Positions 1-6,998 of a DNA stretch of 8,687 nucleotides are shown piece by piece. The number at the start of each line of letters is the position of its first letter. The first letter of the stretch is position 1. The stretch spans positions 1 through 8,687 of the forward strand of contig CAITAM010000242.1 of assembly GCA_903890265.1 (NCBI GenBank), given 5' to 3'. Source of the stretch: an uncultured Pseudomonadota bacterium (GTDB lineage: Bacteria > Pseudomonadota > Gammaproteobacteria > Steroidobacterales > Steroidobacteraceae). The notes under the pieces are model-generated. The model saw only the letters and a list, made by a program, of their open reading frames with translations, was not told the origin of the DNA and did not search any database. Position numbers and translations under genes: made by a program.

Positions 1-593
1 CCGCTGCCGTGCGTCTTGATCGCCGTGCGCAGCAGGCAGAGCACGTCGGTGGCGAGTCGCGGGTCGAGGTTACCGGTCGGTTCGTCGGCGAGCACGAGCG
101 CCGGCCGGTGCACCAGTGCGCGCGCGATCGCCACCCGCTGCAGCTCGCCGCCGCTCAGCGTCGCCGGCGCGCGCCGGGCACAGGCCTCGAGACCCACCGC
201 GGCGAGCGCCGCCTCGACACGGGCCCGGCATTCGGTGTCCGCCAGCGCCAGGAGACGCAGCGGCAACGCGACGTTCGCCTCGACCGAGAGGTACGGCAGC
301 ACGTGGAATGACTGGAAGACGAAGCCGAGGTGCTGGCGGCGAAAAGCGGACAGCGCGGCATCGGCGAGTCCGACGAGGGCCACGCCGTTGACGACGACCC
401 GCCCGGCATCGACCGGCTCGAGTCCGGCAATGACGTTCAGCAGCGTCGACTTGCCGACGCCCGACTCACCGACGATGGCGGCGTAGCGGCCGGTCTCAAG
501 CGTGAACGAGACGCCGGACAGCACCGGCGTTCGCGCACCACCGAGGCGTCGCGTGACGCCGTCAAGCTCGACGAGCGCGGCCGACACGGTCAT
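1..593 (-). CDS. ABC transporter ATP-binding protein, LolD/MacB/YbbA type (C-terminus off the window)
   Basis: This is the N-terminal 197 residues of a cytoplasmic ATPase subunit; the gene continues past the left edge, so no stop is seen. In order it shows a Walker A GESGVGKST (residues 42-50), a Q-loop FVFQSF (Q94), the signature LSGGELQRVAIARAL (146-160), a Walker B LVLADEP (167-172) and a D-loop GNLD (174-177). The H-loop lies beyond the edge. The signature followed by LQRVAIARAL and then DEPTGNLD is characteristic of the LolD/MacB/YbbA/FtsE group, whose members pair with FtsX-like permeases for lipoprotein, macrolide or peptide transport; such a permease is the expected next gene to the left. 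The start ATG overlaps the upstream glycosyltransferase stop as ATGA and has no clear Shine-Dalgarno, which suggests translational coupling. The family call is firm; the substrate cannot be told from the ATPase. Confidence 0.93.
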   Translation of the reverse strand, partial: MTVSAALVELDGVTRRLGGARTPVLSGVSFTLETGRYAAIVGESGVGKSTLLNVIAGLEPVDAGRVVVNGVALVGLADAALSAFRRQHLGFVFQSFHVLPYLSVEANVALPLRLLALADTECRARVEAALAAVGLEACARRAPATLSGGELQRVAIARALVHRPALVLADEPTGNLDPRLATDVLCLLRTAIKTHGS

Positions 594-2311
594 GGCCCGG
601 GCGCCGCGGACGGCGGCGGCGCGTCGGCCGCGAGGTAGTAGAGATCGATGGTCTTGCCGATGCGGGCGACCGTCGGCTGCGCATCGAGCCAGTCGTAACC
701 GCCGCGGGCGTAGACGCGGGCGAGTGCGCTGACCGCGATCCAGCCCGTGGCCCGCGCGCCGGGCGCGAGCAGCACCGTCGGTGGCAGCGGCTCGCGGGCA
801 AGGTCTGCCGTGCCGAGGTAGCCGAAGGACAGGCGCTCGACGTGCCGCTCGGCGAGCGCGAGTTCGAGCCGCCTGAGGTCCTGGCCCCAGTCGAGGTCGG
901 AGTCGACGACGACCCGCTCGGGGTTCGTGACCGTCTCGTTGAAGTACGCGAGGTAATCCGGGTACGCACGGGCGAGCGCGAGCACCTGCCAGGCGCCGAG
1001 CAGGCCCACGGCCACGAGCGGGCCGAGACGGGCCGCGGCCGTGCCGGACGCCGTGCGCCCGCGCCGTGCCGCAAGGACCACGCAATAGCCGGCACCGAGC
1101 GCGAACAGCGGATACAGGATCAGGACGTGGCGGACACCGATGTTGATCCGGCTGAAGCCACTGACGAAGGTGAGGAGCGCCGCACCGAGGCACAGCGGCA
1201 GCACGCGCCAGGGGTCCTGCCGCCGGATGCCGTCGCGCAGCGCAAGGCAGAGGCCGGTGACGCCGAGCACGAGCAGCGGCAGCGGGGTCTTCACGGCGAG
1301 CGCGACGAGGTAGAAGTACCACCAGCCCGAGCCGTGCGTCTCGCCGAGGAGGTACGACAGGTGCCCGTTCTGGTTGTGCACCTCGAGCGCCTGCACGCCG
1401 CCCAAGAGGAGCTGCAGCGATTCCGGCAGCGGCACGTGCGCGGCGAACGCGTAGGCGAGGTCGTGTGCACGGCCCGTCTTGCCGAACAGGAAGTACAGCG
1501 CCTGGTTGAACTTGTGCGTCGAATCGGTGAAGTACTTCCAGCGACCGCCGTAGGCGAGGGTCACGACGGCAAAGGCGACGAGAGCGGCCGCGCCAAGGTC
1601 AAGCAGCCGGCGACCGAGACGGGTCAAGCGCAGGCCGCCCGCGGTCGTCAGCGCCGCCGAGACGAGGCACGCCGGCAGCGCGAGGCCGAGAAAGGGGATT
1701 GCCGAGAGCTTGGTCGCCACCGCGACGCCCACCGCGATGCCCATGTGCAGTACACCGAGGCGACGGGGCGACTGGAGCCAGTCCATGATCGCGTAGACGG
1801 CCCAGAGCGTCGTCGCGACCGCCGGCACGTCGAGCGTGGCGATGCCCGCGTGGCCGAGCATCGCCGGCGTGAGGCTGAGCCACGCCGCGGCACCGAGTGC
1901 CCCGCGCTCACCGAACCCCGCCCGCCAGGCCCAGGCGAACGTGATCCAGAGGGCCAGGGCGAGAAACGGCAGCACGCCGGCCCGCGCGGCGGTCAGGAAC
2001 GGCCAGTAGCGTCCCTCGCCGTACAGGATCTCCACCCCTTCCGGGCGGCCGTCGGGCGGCGGCTTGCCGACCGAGCGCGCGCCGAGCAGGTACGGCCCGA
2101 TCGCGATCGCGACGCGCCCGAGCGGCGGGTGCTGGATGTCGTACTCGTAGCGGAAGCGATCGAGCAGCGAGAGCCCCGCGGCCAGATGCTCGGGCTCGTC
2201 CCATGTGTGGCTGAAGGTGTGCCACGTGCTGCCCACGACGATTGCCGTGAGCAGGATCAGGACGGCGACGAATCCACGGTTGCGCGGCGCCGGCGGCGCA
2301 GGAGTCCTCAT
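590..2311 (-). CDS. Polytopic GT-C glycosyltransferase, PMT/ArnT-like (GT39/PMT_2 type)
   Basis: A 573-aa integral inner-membrane protein that by family would move a sugar from a polyprenyl-phosphate donor to an acceptor on the periplasmic side. A first membrane helix (about residues 14-33) is followed by a loop with W37-D38-E39, the Asp-Glu pair expected at the GT-C active site, and by HPPLGR (61-66). Further hydrophobic segments lie near 108-128, 138-158, 162-178, 188-222, 236-254, 330-357, 370-385, 393-415 and 428-447. Other family-like motifs are KTPLP (341-345), IGVRHVLILYP (391-401) and, in the C-terminal soluble part, DSDLDWGQDL (470-479). The length is normal for the family. The ATG start lies 28 bp after the receptor stop, with only a weak GGG as ribosome binding site; a four-codon frame (ATG at 2322) ends in a TGA that overlaps this start, so re-initiation is possible. 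Acceptor and sugar are unknown. Confidence 0.86.
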   Translation of the reverse strand: MRTPAPPAPRNRGFVAVLILLTAIVVGSTWHTFSHTWDEPEHLAAGLSLLDRFRYEYDIQHPPLGRVAIAIGPYLLGARSVGKPPPDGRPEGVEILYGEGRYWPFLTAARAGVLPFLALALWITFAWAWRAGFGERGALGAAAWLSLTPAMLGHAGIATLDVPAVATTLWAVYAIMDWLQSPRRLGVLHMGIAVGVAVATKLSAIPFLGLALPACLVSAALTTAGGLRLTRLGRRLLDLGAAALVAFAVVTLAYGGRWKYFTDSTHKFNQALYFLFGKTGRAHDLAYAFAAHVPLPESLQLLLGGVQALEVHNQNGHLSYLLGETHGSGWWYFYLVALAVKTPLPLLVLGVTGLCLALRDGIRRQDPWRVLPLCLGAALLTFVSGFSRINIGVRHVLILYPLFALGAGYCVVLAARRGRTASGTAAARLGPLVAVGLLGAWQVLALARAYPDYLAYFNETVTNPERVVVDSDLDWGQDLRRLELALAERHVERLSFGYLGTADLAREPLPPTVLLAPGARATGWIAVSALARVYARGGYDWLDAQPTVARIGKTIDLYYLAADAPPPSAAPGP

Positions 2312-2339
2312 CCCGGAATCATAGTGGAGAACGGCCCGC

Positions 2340-4430
2340 TCAGCGCCAGTTCACGTACGCCTGCAGGGCAAAGGCCCGGGCAGGGCTTAAATAGAAGGCC
2401 TGGTCGCCGAACTCGCTTTCCGCCACCGGTACGCGCCGGTCGGTGAGATTGGCGGCGTGCAGCCACACACCGCCCCGGGCGGTGCGCCAGCCAAGCTTCG
2501 CATCGAGCGTCGCGTAGCCGCCGGCCCGGGCGGTGTTCAGCCGGTCGAGAAAGCGCGGCCCGAAATAGGCAAGCGACAGGCGCCCGTAGGCACCCGACGC
2601 CGGTGCGTAGTCGATGCCGGCGGCCGCCACGCGGCGCGGCGCGAGCGTGAGATCGCGCCCGACGAGGTCGGTGTCGGTGCCCTCCTCCAGCGAGTGCGTG
2701 CCGCCGAAGGTGGCGCGGTGCAGCCCGGCGCTCAGATCCGCGCTCAGCGGCCGGTCGCGACTGAGCAGCCAGTGCGTCCCGAGGTCGACGCTGCGCACGT
2801 GCGCCCGGCCGGCATTGGCCAGCACCGGATTGCCGGCCACGTCCGCCTGCGAGACGATCAGGTCGTCGATGTCGAGGTAGCTCGCCTCGACCGTCCACTG
2901 CAGGCGCTCCTTGAGCGCCGCGCCGCGCAGCGACGCGTCGCTGCGCCGGCCCTGCATCGGCTTCAGCAGGTGTGGCGTGTAGTCCGGACCAAAATCGGGC
3001 GTCGGCGGCGGGCTCGTCTGGCGGAAACTGAGTCGCCCCTCGACGCCGCCCGCGGGCTCGCCCTTGTCGTCGGCGACCGTCCAGAACCGCCGCGACAGCG
3101 CAAGGCCGCCGCTCAGCCGGGTGCGGGTGGCCGCGTCGCTCGCCGCGGCAGGCGCGACGGGCGCTGCCGTGACGGCGAGCGAGCTCGTGCGGGTCTCGGC
3201 ATTGCGCGACAGGCGCAGCGACAGCGAGCCCGCGGTCAGGGCATCGGGCAGCCAGTCGGCCTGCGCGTAGGCGCCCGCGTCCCGGCGGGCGTCGGTGAAG
3301 CCCGTGGTATCGAGGACCGGCACCGCGGAACTCGGCGGCGCACGGCGCGACGCGTCGAGCGGTACGTAGTACTCGAAGCCCTGGCTCGACTGCGCCGCCC
3401 AGCCGCCGGTCCAGTCCGCGCCCCAGCCGAGCGCGAGTGACTCGCTGAGCGTGCTTCGCGCGTGCGCGTCGACGTACCAGGAGTGAATGGCGCGCTCCTG
3501 GTTGAAGCCGTCGGCATTGGGCGAGCCGTCGTCGGTGAGCGAGGCGCGCAGGAAGCCGCGCCGGTCCGCCACGTTCGCCGACGCGAAACTCGCCAGCATC
3601 TCCAGCGGGCCGAGCGGGGACTCGTGCCGGTAATCAACGCCGCCCTGGAAGCGGTGCGAGCCCACCCGCGCATCGGCCGGCTGGTAGTTGGCATCGAGCG
3701 GCGTGGCGACCAGCCCGGTGCCGAGGCGCAGCACCGGACTCTCGGCGTGGCGCGTCTCGGCCTCGACTTCGGCGTCGAGCTTGAGCCAGCCGCCGGCGAG
3801 CGGACTCACGCCACGGTAGAGCGCGTGCGCATCGTCCAGCCCGTGGTCCGTACCACTCAGCTGGTCGCGGTTGACGTCGACACTCAGGGACTGCGTGTAG
3901 GAGCCGATCGGCGCCAGTGCGCCCGAGAAACCGAGCGCGGCGCTGCCGTAGCTGCCGACGCTCGCCTGCAGCACCGTCGGCGTGTCGGCCGGCGCGTAGC
4001 GGTTCACGTGCACGACGCCGGCAAACGAGGTCGTGCCGTAGAGCACCGGCGCACCGGCCACCTGCACGTCGATCGTGGCCACGTCCGCGAGGTTGACCCG
4101 GCTCACGGCCGGCGTGAACGCGCCACCCCAGGGGACGCCGTCGATGACGACGAGGTAGGAACCGAAGTCGGCCAGACCCCAGACCGAGGGTGCCACCGCG
4201 GACGCCGCGGCCGTGTTGACGTCCGTGCCGCCACCGAGGCGCGCGACGGCGGCGTCGAGATCCCGCGCGCCGCTCTCCCGCAGCGCCGCACCCGAGGTCT
4301 GGTCGGGGCCCGGCGCCACCTTCTCCACTGGCGGCGCGACGGCTTCCTGGGCCGGCGCCGGGACACCCGCCAGCGACAGCACGAGGACCGCCAGCCGCAG
4401 CCCGGCGCGGGCGTTGCGCGCCGCGCTCAT
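2340..4430 (-). CDS. TonB-dependent outer-membrane receptor
   Basis: A 696-aa protein expected to form a 22-strand outer-membrane barrel with an N-terminal plug, importing a ligand with TonB energy. I chose the ATG at 4430 because it gives a proper signal peptide (hydrophobic LRLAVLVLSLAG, cleavage likely after APA27 before Q28) and has AGAGGG about 6-11 bases upstream; the frame stays open 150 bp further upstream, but that extension is Arg/Gly-rich and not signal-like. The plug spans about residues 45-145: YLVVIDGVPWGG (92-103) matches the usual LVLIDGVP segment, and GAPVLYGTTSFAGVVHVN (126-143) matches the GxxxxxYGxxxxxGVIxI segment, both in divergent form. The remainder alternates Tyr/Trp/Arg-rich beta strands, has no Cys in the mature part and ends LQAYVNWR. 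I see no clear TonB box after the signal peptide. It is the first gene of the operon with the glycosyltransferase and ABC ATPase, and is divergent from the M61 peptidase. The ligand is unknown. Confidence 0.85.
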   Translation of the reverse strand: MSAARNARAGLRLAVLVLSLAGVPAPAQEAVAPPVEKVAPGPDQTSGAALRESGARDLDAAVARLGGGTDVNTAAASAVAPSVWGLADFGSYLVVIDGVPWGGAFTPAVSRVNLADVATIDVQVAGAPVLYGTTSFAGVVHVNRYAPADTPTVLQASVGSYGSAALGFSGALAPIGSYTQSLSVDVNRDQLSGTDHGLDDAHALYRGVSPLAGGWLKLDAEVEAETRHAESPVLRLGTGLVATPLDANYQPADARVGSHRFQGGVDYRHESPLGPLEMLASFASANVADRRGFLRASLTDDGSPNADGFNQERAIHSWYVDAHARSTLSESLALGWGADWTGGWAAQSSQGFEYYVPLDASRRAPPSSAVPVLDTTGFTDARRDAGAYAQADWLPDALTAGSLSLRLSRNAETRTSSLAVTAAPVAPAAASDAATRTRLSGGLALSRRFWTVADDKGEPAGGVEGRLSFRQTSPPPTPDFGPDYTPHLLKPMQGRRSDASLRGAALKERLQWTVEASYLDIDDLIVSQADVAGNPVLANAGRAHVRSVDLGTHWLLSRDRPLSADLSAGLHRATFGGTHSLEEGTDTDLVGRDLTLAPRRVAAAGIDYAPASGAYGRLSLAYFGPRFLDRLNTARAGGYATLDAKLGWRTARGGVWLHAANLTDRRVPVAESEFGDQAFYLSPARAFALQAYVNWR

Positions 4431-4476
4431 ACCCCGCCCTCTGCCATTGGCCCCCACCCCGCCGGCGACCCGCCGT

Positions 4477-4500
4477 CCCGTTGCCCGCCCCGTCGCCCGC
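4477..4500. repeat. Two adjacent copies of a 12-bp direct repeat
   Basis: The unit CCCGTTGCCCGC at 4477-4488 is followed directly by CCCGTCGCCCGC at 4489-4500, with a single T/C difference. It lies 47-70 bp upstream of the receptor start, within its likely untranslated leader or just downstream of its promoter. It could be a binding site for a dimeric regulator or simply low-complexity GC-rich sequence; nothing else supports a function. Confidence 0.6.
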
Positions 4501-4545
4501 ACCGCGAGGCCCGAAGGCCGGTCAGTCGCACGCCCGACGCGCAAG

Positions 4546-4555
4546 AGTATATGAT
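4546..4555. promoter_or_regulatory. AT-rich patch with possible back-to-back -10 elements
   Basis: The stretch AGTATATGAT is the only AT-rich patch in this intergenic region. On the minus strand it reads TATACT (4551 to 4546), five of six matches to the sigma-70 -10 consensus, which would serve the receptor operon with a leader of about 110 nt. On the plus strand TATGAT (4550-4555) also matches five of six and would serve the peptidase with a leader of about 65 nt. No good -35 is seen at 16-18 bp in either direction: the best TTGA-like match on the minus strand, at 4562-4567, is only 10 bp away. This is a tentative promoter call. Confidence 0.35.
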
Positions 4556-4576
4556 GGCCGGCTTCAACCGGCACCG

Positions 4577-4615
4577 CCACGCCGTCCGGGCGTGGTCACA
4601 GGGGTGCCCGGACGG
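4577..4615 (+). promoter_or_regulatory. Two mutually exclusive leader hairpins overlapping the M61 ribosome binding site
   Basis: Hairpin A pairs CCACGCC (4577-4583) with GGCGTGG (4589-4595): 7 perfect pairs and a 5-nt loop. Hairpin B pairs CCGTCCGGGC (4582-4591) with GCCCGGACGG (4606-4615): 10 perfect, almost all-GC pairs and a 14-nt loop. They share bases 4582-4583 and 4589-4591, so only one can form in full. The 3' arm of B ends in the first two G of the Shine-Dalgarno GGAG (4614-4617), which sits 11 nt before the ATG at 4629. If transcribed, B would hinder ribosome binding and A would free it. It could also act as a DNA operator. The pairing is seen directly; the regulatory role is inferred. 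Confidence 0.5.
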
Positions 4616-4628
4616 AGAACACTCAACC

Positions 4629-6560
4629 ATGTACCGTGCGTCACTGGCGCGGGCCGCGCTCGTCGCGACCGCGCTCCTCTCGCCCGTGGTTTGCCCCGCA
4701 AGCCCCGGCCCCACTCCGGCACCCAACCCGCCCGACCTGCCCGCACCGGCCGACCGGCCCTACCCTGGCGTGCTTCGCGTTGACGTCACGGCCACGGACA
4801 CGCTGCGCCGCATCGTGCACGTGCACGAGCAGGTCCCGGTCAGCGGCAGCGCCGTGACGCTGCTCTACCCCGAGTGGATCCCGGGCACGCACGCGCCGAG
4901 CGGCCCGCTCGATCGATTCGCCGGCCTCGTGATCACGGCCGGCGGGCAGCGCCTCGACTGGAGCCGCGATCCGGTGTCGATGTACGCCTTCCACGTCGAA
5001 CTGCCGCGCGCCACCACGCTGCTCGAGGTCGACTTCGACTACCTTGCGCCGGTCTCGGAGGAGGTCGGTGCCATCGACTTCAGCTCCGACATCCTGATCC
5101 TCGAGTGGACCTCGACGATGCTCTATCCGGCCGGCTACTACACGCGCCAGATCCCGGTCGAGGCCAGCGTCACGCTGCCGAGCGGCTGGACTGCCGCCAC
5201 GGCCCTCGAGCGTGCGTCGGACAGCGGCGACGTCATCCGCTTCAAGCGCACCAGCGTCGAGACCTTTGGCGACTCGCCGCTCTACGCCGGGCGCCACCAC
5301 CGCACGATCGACCTCGATCCGGGTGCTGCCGTACCGGTTCGCCTGCAGGTGTTCGCCGACCGGCCGGAGGACCTGCTCGCCACCGACGAGGAGATCGCGC
5401 TGCACCGGGCGCTCGTGCGCCAGGCCTCCCTGCTGTACGGCTCGCACCACTACGACCATTACGACTTCCTGTTCTCGATCAGCGATCGCGTGCACTTCAG
5501 CGGCACCGAGCACCACCAGTCGAGCGAGGACGGGCTGCGTGGCAATTATTTCACTGAGTGGCAGAAAGGCGTCAGCGGCCGCTCGCTGCTCGCGCACGAG
5601 TACACGCATTCGTGGAACGGCAAGTTCCGCCGCCCCTACGACCTGTGGACGCCGTCGTACAACGTGGCCATGCGCAACAGCCTGCTCTGGGTCTACGAGG
5701 GCCAGACCGAGTACTGGGGTGACGTGCTGACGGCCCGCTCGGGGCTGCTGACCCGCGCCGATGCACTCGACTCGCTCGCCGCGGTCGCCGCCTACTACGA
5801 CCACGTGGCCGGCCGCTCGTGGCGCTCGCTCGGCGACACGGTCAATGACGAGATCATCAATCCGCGCCGCCCGATGTCGTGGTCGAGCTGGCAGCGCTTC
5901 GAGGACTACTACGACGAGGGCGAGCTGATCTGGCTCGACGTCGACACGCTGATCCGCGAGCGCTCGCACAACGCCCGCTCGCTCGACGACTTCGCGCGCC
6001 GCTTCTTCGGTATCAACAACGGCAGTTTCGTGCCCGTCACCTACCGGCTCGAGGACGTGGTGGCGGCACTCAACGCCATCGAGCCCTACGACTGGCGGAC
6101 CTACCTCGCAACGAAAGTGCGCGAGCACGCGACCAGCGCCCCGCTCGACGGCATCCGCCGCGGCGGCTACCAGCTCGTCTACGACGACACGCCGAACGCC
6201 TACCTCGCCTCGCGCGAGTCGGACGGCAAGTCCACCGAACTCCTCTACTCGCTCGGCCTGAGCGTCGATCACGACGGACGGATCAGCGAGGTGCTCTGGG
6301 ACAGCGTCGCGTTCCGCGCCGGACTGACCGCCGGTATCACCGTCGTCGCGGTGGACGGCGCCAACTTCGACGGTGATGTGCTGAAGAACGCGGTGCGTGC
6401 CGCCAAGGGCACGACGACCCCGATCCGCCTCCTGGTCAAGCAGAACAAGCGCTACCGGGACGTGGAGCTCAACTACCACGACGGACTGAAGGTGCCGCAC
6501 CTCGTCCGCGACGAGTCGCGCCCGGCGCTGCTCGATGACATCCTGACCCCGCGGCGTTAA
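4629..6560 (+). CDS. Secreted M61-family (glycyl) aminopeptidase with C-terminal PDZ domain
   Basis: A 643-aa zinc metallopeptidase, likely periplasmic, that by family removes N-terminal residues (Gly/Ala preferred) from peptides. A signal peptide (MYRASLARAALVATALLSPV, cleavage near CPA24) is followed by a Pro-rich linker, then an N-terminal beta-rich domain (about 45-215) with LYPEWIPGTHAPSGPLDRFA-like sequence typical of M61. The catalytic domain has GTEHHQSS before the zinc site H323-E324-Y325-T326-H327, followed by SWNGK; the third ligand E357 lies in WVYEGQTEYWG. A PDZ-like domain covers about 538-625 (LGLSVDHDGRISEV, then AGLTAGITVVAVDG), and the tail VPHLVRD is typical of the family. 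All catalytic residues are present and the length is normal. The ATG at 4629 was chosen for its signal peptide and the GGAG 11 nt upstream; the frame is open for over 1 kb upstream, but only as an antisense shadow of the receptor gene. It is a single-gene unit, divergent from the receptor. The region 4577-4615 may control its translation. Confidence 0.93.
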   Translation: MYRASLARAALVATALLSPVVCPASPGPTPAPNPPDLPAPADRPYPGVLRVDVTATDTLRRIVHVHEQVPVSGSAVTLLYPEWIPGTHAPSGPLDRFAGLVITAGGQRLDWSRDPVSMYAFHVELPRATTLLEVDFDYLAPVSEEVGAIDFSSDILILEWTSTMLYPAGYYTRQIPVEASVTLPSGWTAATALERASDSGDVIRFKRTSVETFGDSPLYAGRHHRTIDLDPGAAVPVRLQVFADRPEDLLATDEEIALHRALVRQASLLYGSHHYDHYDFLFSISDRVHFSGTEHHQSSEDGLRGNYFTEWQKGVSGRSLLAHEYTHSWNGKFRRPYDLWTPSYNVAMRNSLLWVYEGQTEYWGDVLTARSGLLTRADALDSLAAVAAYYDHVAGRSWRSLGDTVNDEIINPRRPMSWSSWQRFEDYYDEGELIWLDVDTLIRERSHNARSLDDFARRFFGINNGSFVPVTYRLEDVVAALNAIEPYDWRTYLATKVREHATSAPLDGIRRGGYQLVYDDTPNAYLASRESDGKSTELLYSLGLSVDHDGRISEVLWDSVAFRAGLTAGITVVAVDGANFDGDVLKNAVRAAKGTTTPIRLLVKQNKRYRDVELNYHDGLKVPHLVRDESRPALLDDILTPRR

Positions 6561-6598
6561 CGGCCGCGGCGCCGGGGACTGCGGCTCGCGTCAGCCGC
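6549..6598. terminator. GC-rich hairpins at the convergent gene junction
   Basis: Two inverted repeats lie between the converging genes. CCGCGG at 6549-6554 pairs with CCGCGG at 6564-6569 around the palindrome CGTTAACG, which includes the TAA stop of the M61 gene. GCGGCT at 6581-6586 pairs with AGCCGC at 6593-6598 with a 6-nt loop and overlaps the stop of the leftward gene. No T-tract follows on either strand, so these are not classic intrinsic terminators; they may limit read-through or act with Rho. Confidence 0.35.
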
Positions 6599-6998
6599 CG
6601 ACCGCGACGGTGTGCAGCAGGCGCCCTGGCAGGAACGTCAGGGCGCCGGCGACGAGGAGCGCGAGCACGTAGAGCCGGATCATCACCCGGCGGTGGGTCA
6701 CGACGTCGTGGCGGCGGGCGGCAAGGTAACCGCTCACCACGCCGTGCACCGTGACGAGGATCAGCAGGTGCACCGGGCTGAACCCGAACGGGCCGCCGGG
6801 GTTGAGTTGGTGGATGAAGAGTGACGACAGCGCGGTCACGAGCATGAACGCGAGAAAGGCCCGCCCGACCGCGCGGTGCAGCGGACTGCCCTTGCGGCTC
6901 GCGACCATGAGCCAGGCGCCGGCGAACACCGCGGCCGTGGCGACCGCCGTGTGCAGCCGGATGGCGGGGCTGGCCTCGAGCAGCGGTGTCAGGTTCAT
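6591..6998 (-). CDS. Small four-helix membrane protein, DUF2306-like
   Basis: A 135-aa integral inner-membrane protein of unknown function. Four hydrophobic segments are visible near residues 16-33, 45-62, 75-94 and 107-125. The pattern of an early His (H16), then KGSPLHRAVGRAF (37-49), then a segment ending ALSSLFIH, then PVHLL (75-79) and a later H85 resembles the DUF2306 family of predicted membrane proteins; I assign this from memory of the pattern only. Several His lie in or near the helices (H16, H41, H63, H77, H85), which would allow metal or heme binding, but that is speculation. The ATG at 6998 overlaps the permease stop as ATGA, so translation is probably coupled, and it begins a sensible membrane protein; the frame is open further upstream only as an Arg-rich shadow of the permease. 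It is the last gene of the operon. Confidence 0.7.
   Translation of the reverse strand: MNLTPLLEASPAIRLHTAVATAAVFAGAWLMVASRKGSPLHRAVGRAFLAFMLVTALSSLFIHQLNPGGPFGFSPVHLLILVTVHGVVSGYLAARRHDVVTHRRVMIRLYVLALLVAGALTFLPGRLLHTVAVGG

Larger units (their letters stand above)
4431..4628. promoter_or_regulatory. Divergent intergenic region between receptor and M61 peptidase
   Basis: These 198 bp must hold the start signals for both the leftward receptor operon and the rightward peptidase gene. Both genes' reading frames stay open through it, but the predicted peptides are Arg/Gly-rich with no domain or signal sequence, so I treat it as non-coding. It contains a tandem repeat (4477-4500), one AT-rich patch (4546-4555) and a pair of overlapping inverted repeats (4577-4615) next to the peptidase start. 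No Fur-like or other known operator was recognised. Confidence 0.7.

Noticed and set aside
842..2446. A 534-codon open frame on the plus strand opposite the glycosyltransferase
   Set aside because: The product is almost all Arg, Glu, Gln, Gly and Ala with no recognisable fold, and it mirrors a clear membrane protein gene.
4508..4519. A small GGCC-CGAA-GGCC hairpin in the intergenic region
   Set aside because: Only four base pairs; short GC palindromes like this occur by chance throughout such DNA.
4431..4580. A 50-residue N-terminal extension of the receptor from the ATG at 4580
   Set aside because: It is Arg/Gly-rich, not signal-like, and covers the tandem repeat and promoter patch; the ATG at 4430 has a good ribosome binding site and signal peptide.
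3462..4628. A long in-frame upstream extension of the M61 gene on the plus strand
   Set aside because: It lies antisense to the receptor, is low-complexity and Arg-rich, and would bury the signal peptide; the ATG at 4629 has a ribosome binding site and signal sequence.
4624..4710. The M61 protein as a lipoprotein, because of a Cys at the end of the hydrophobic stretch
   Set aside because: The residues before the Cys (SPVVC) do not fit a lipobox; ordinary signal peptidase cleavage after CPA is more likely.
4641..6500. A 619-codon open frame on the minus strand opposite the M61 peptidase
   Set aside because: Its translation is rich in Val, Arg, Glu and Gly with no domain, and it is the exact antisense of a gene with full catalytic motifs; long antisense frames are expected at this GC content.
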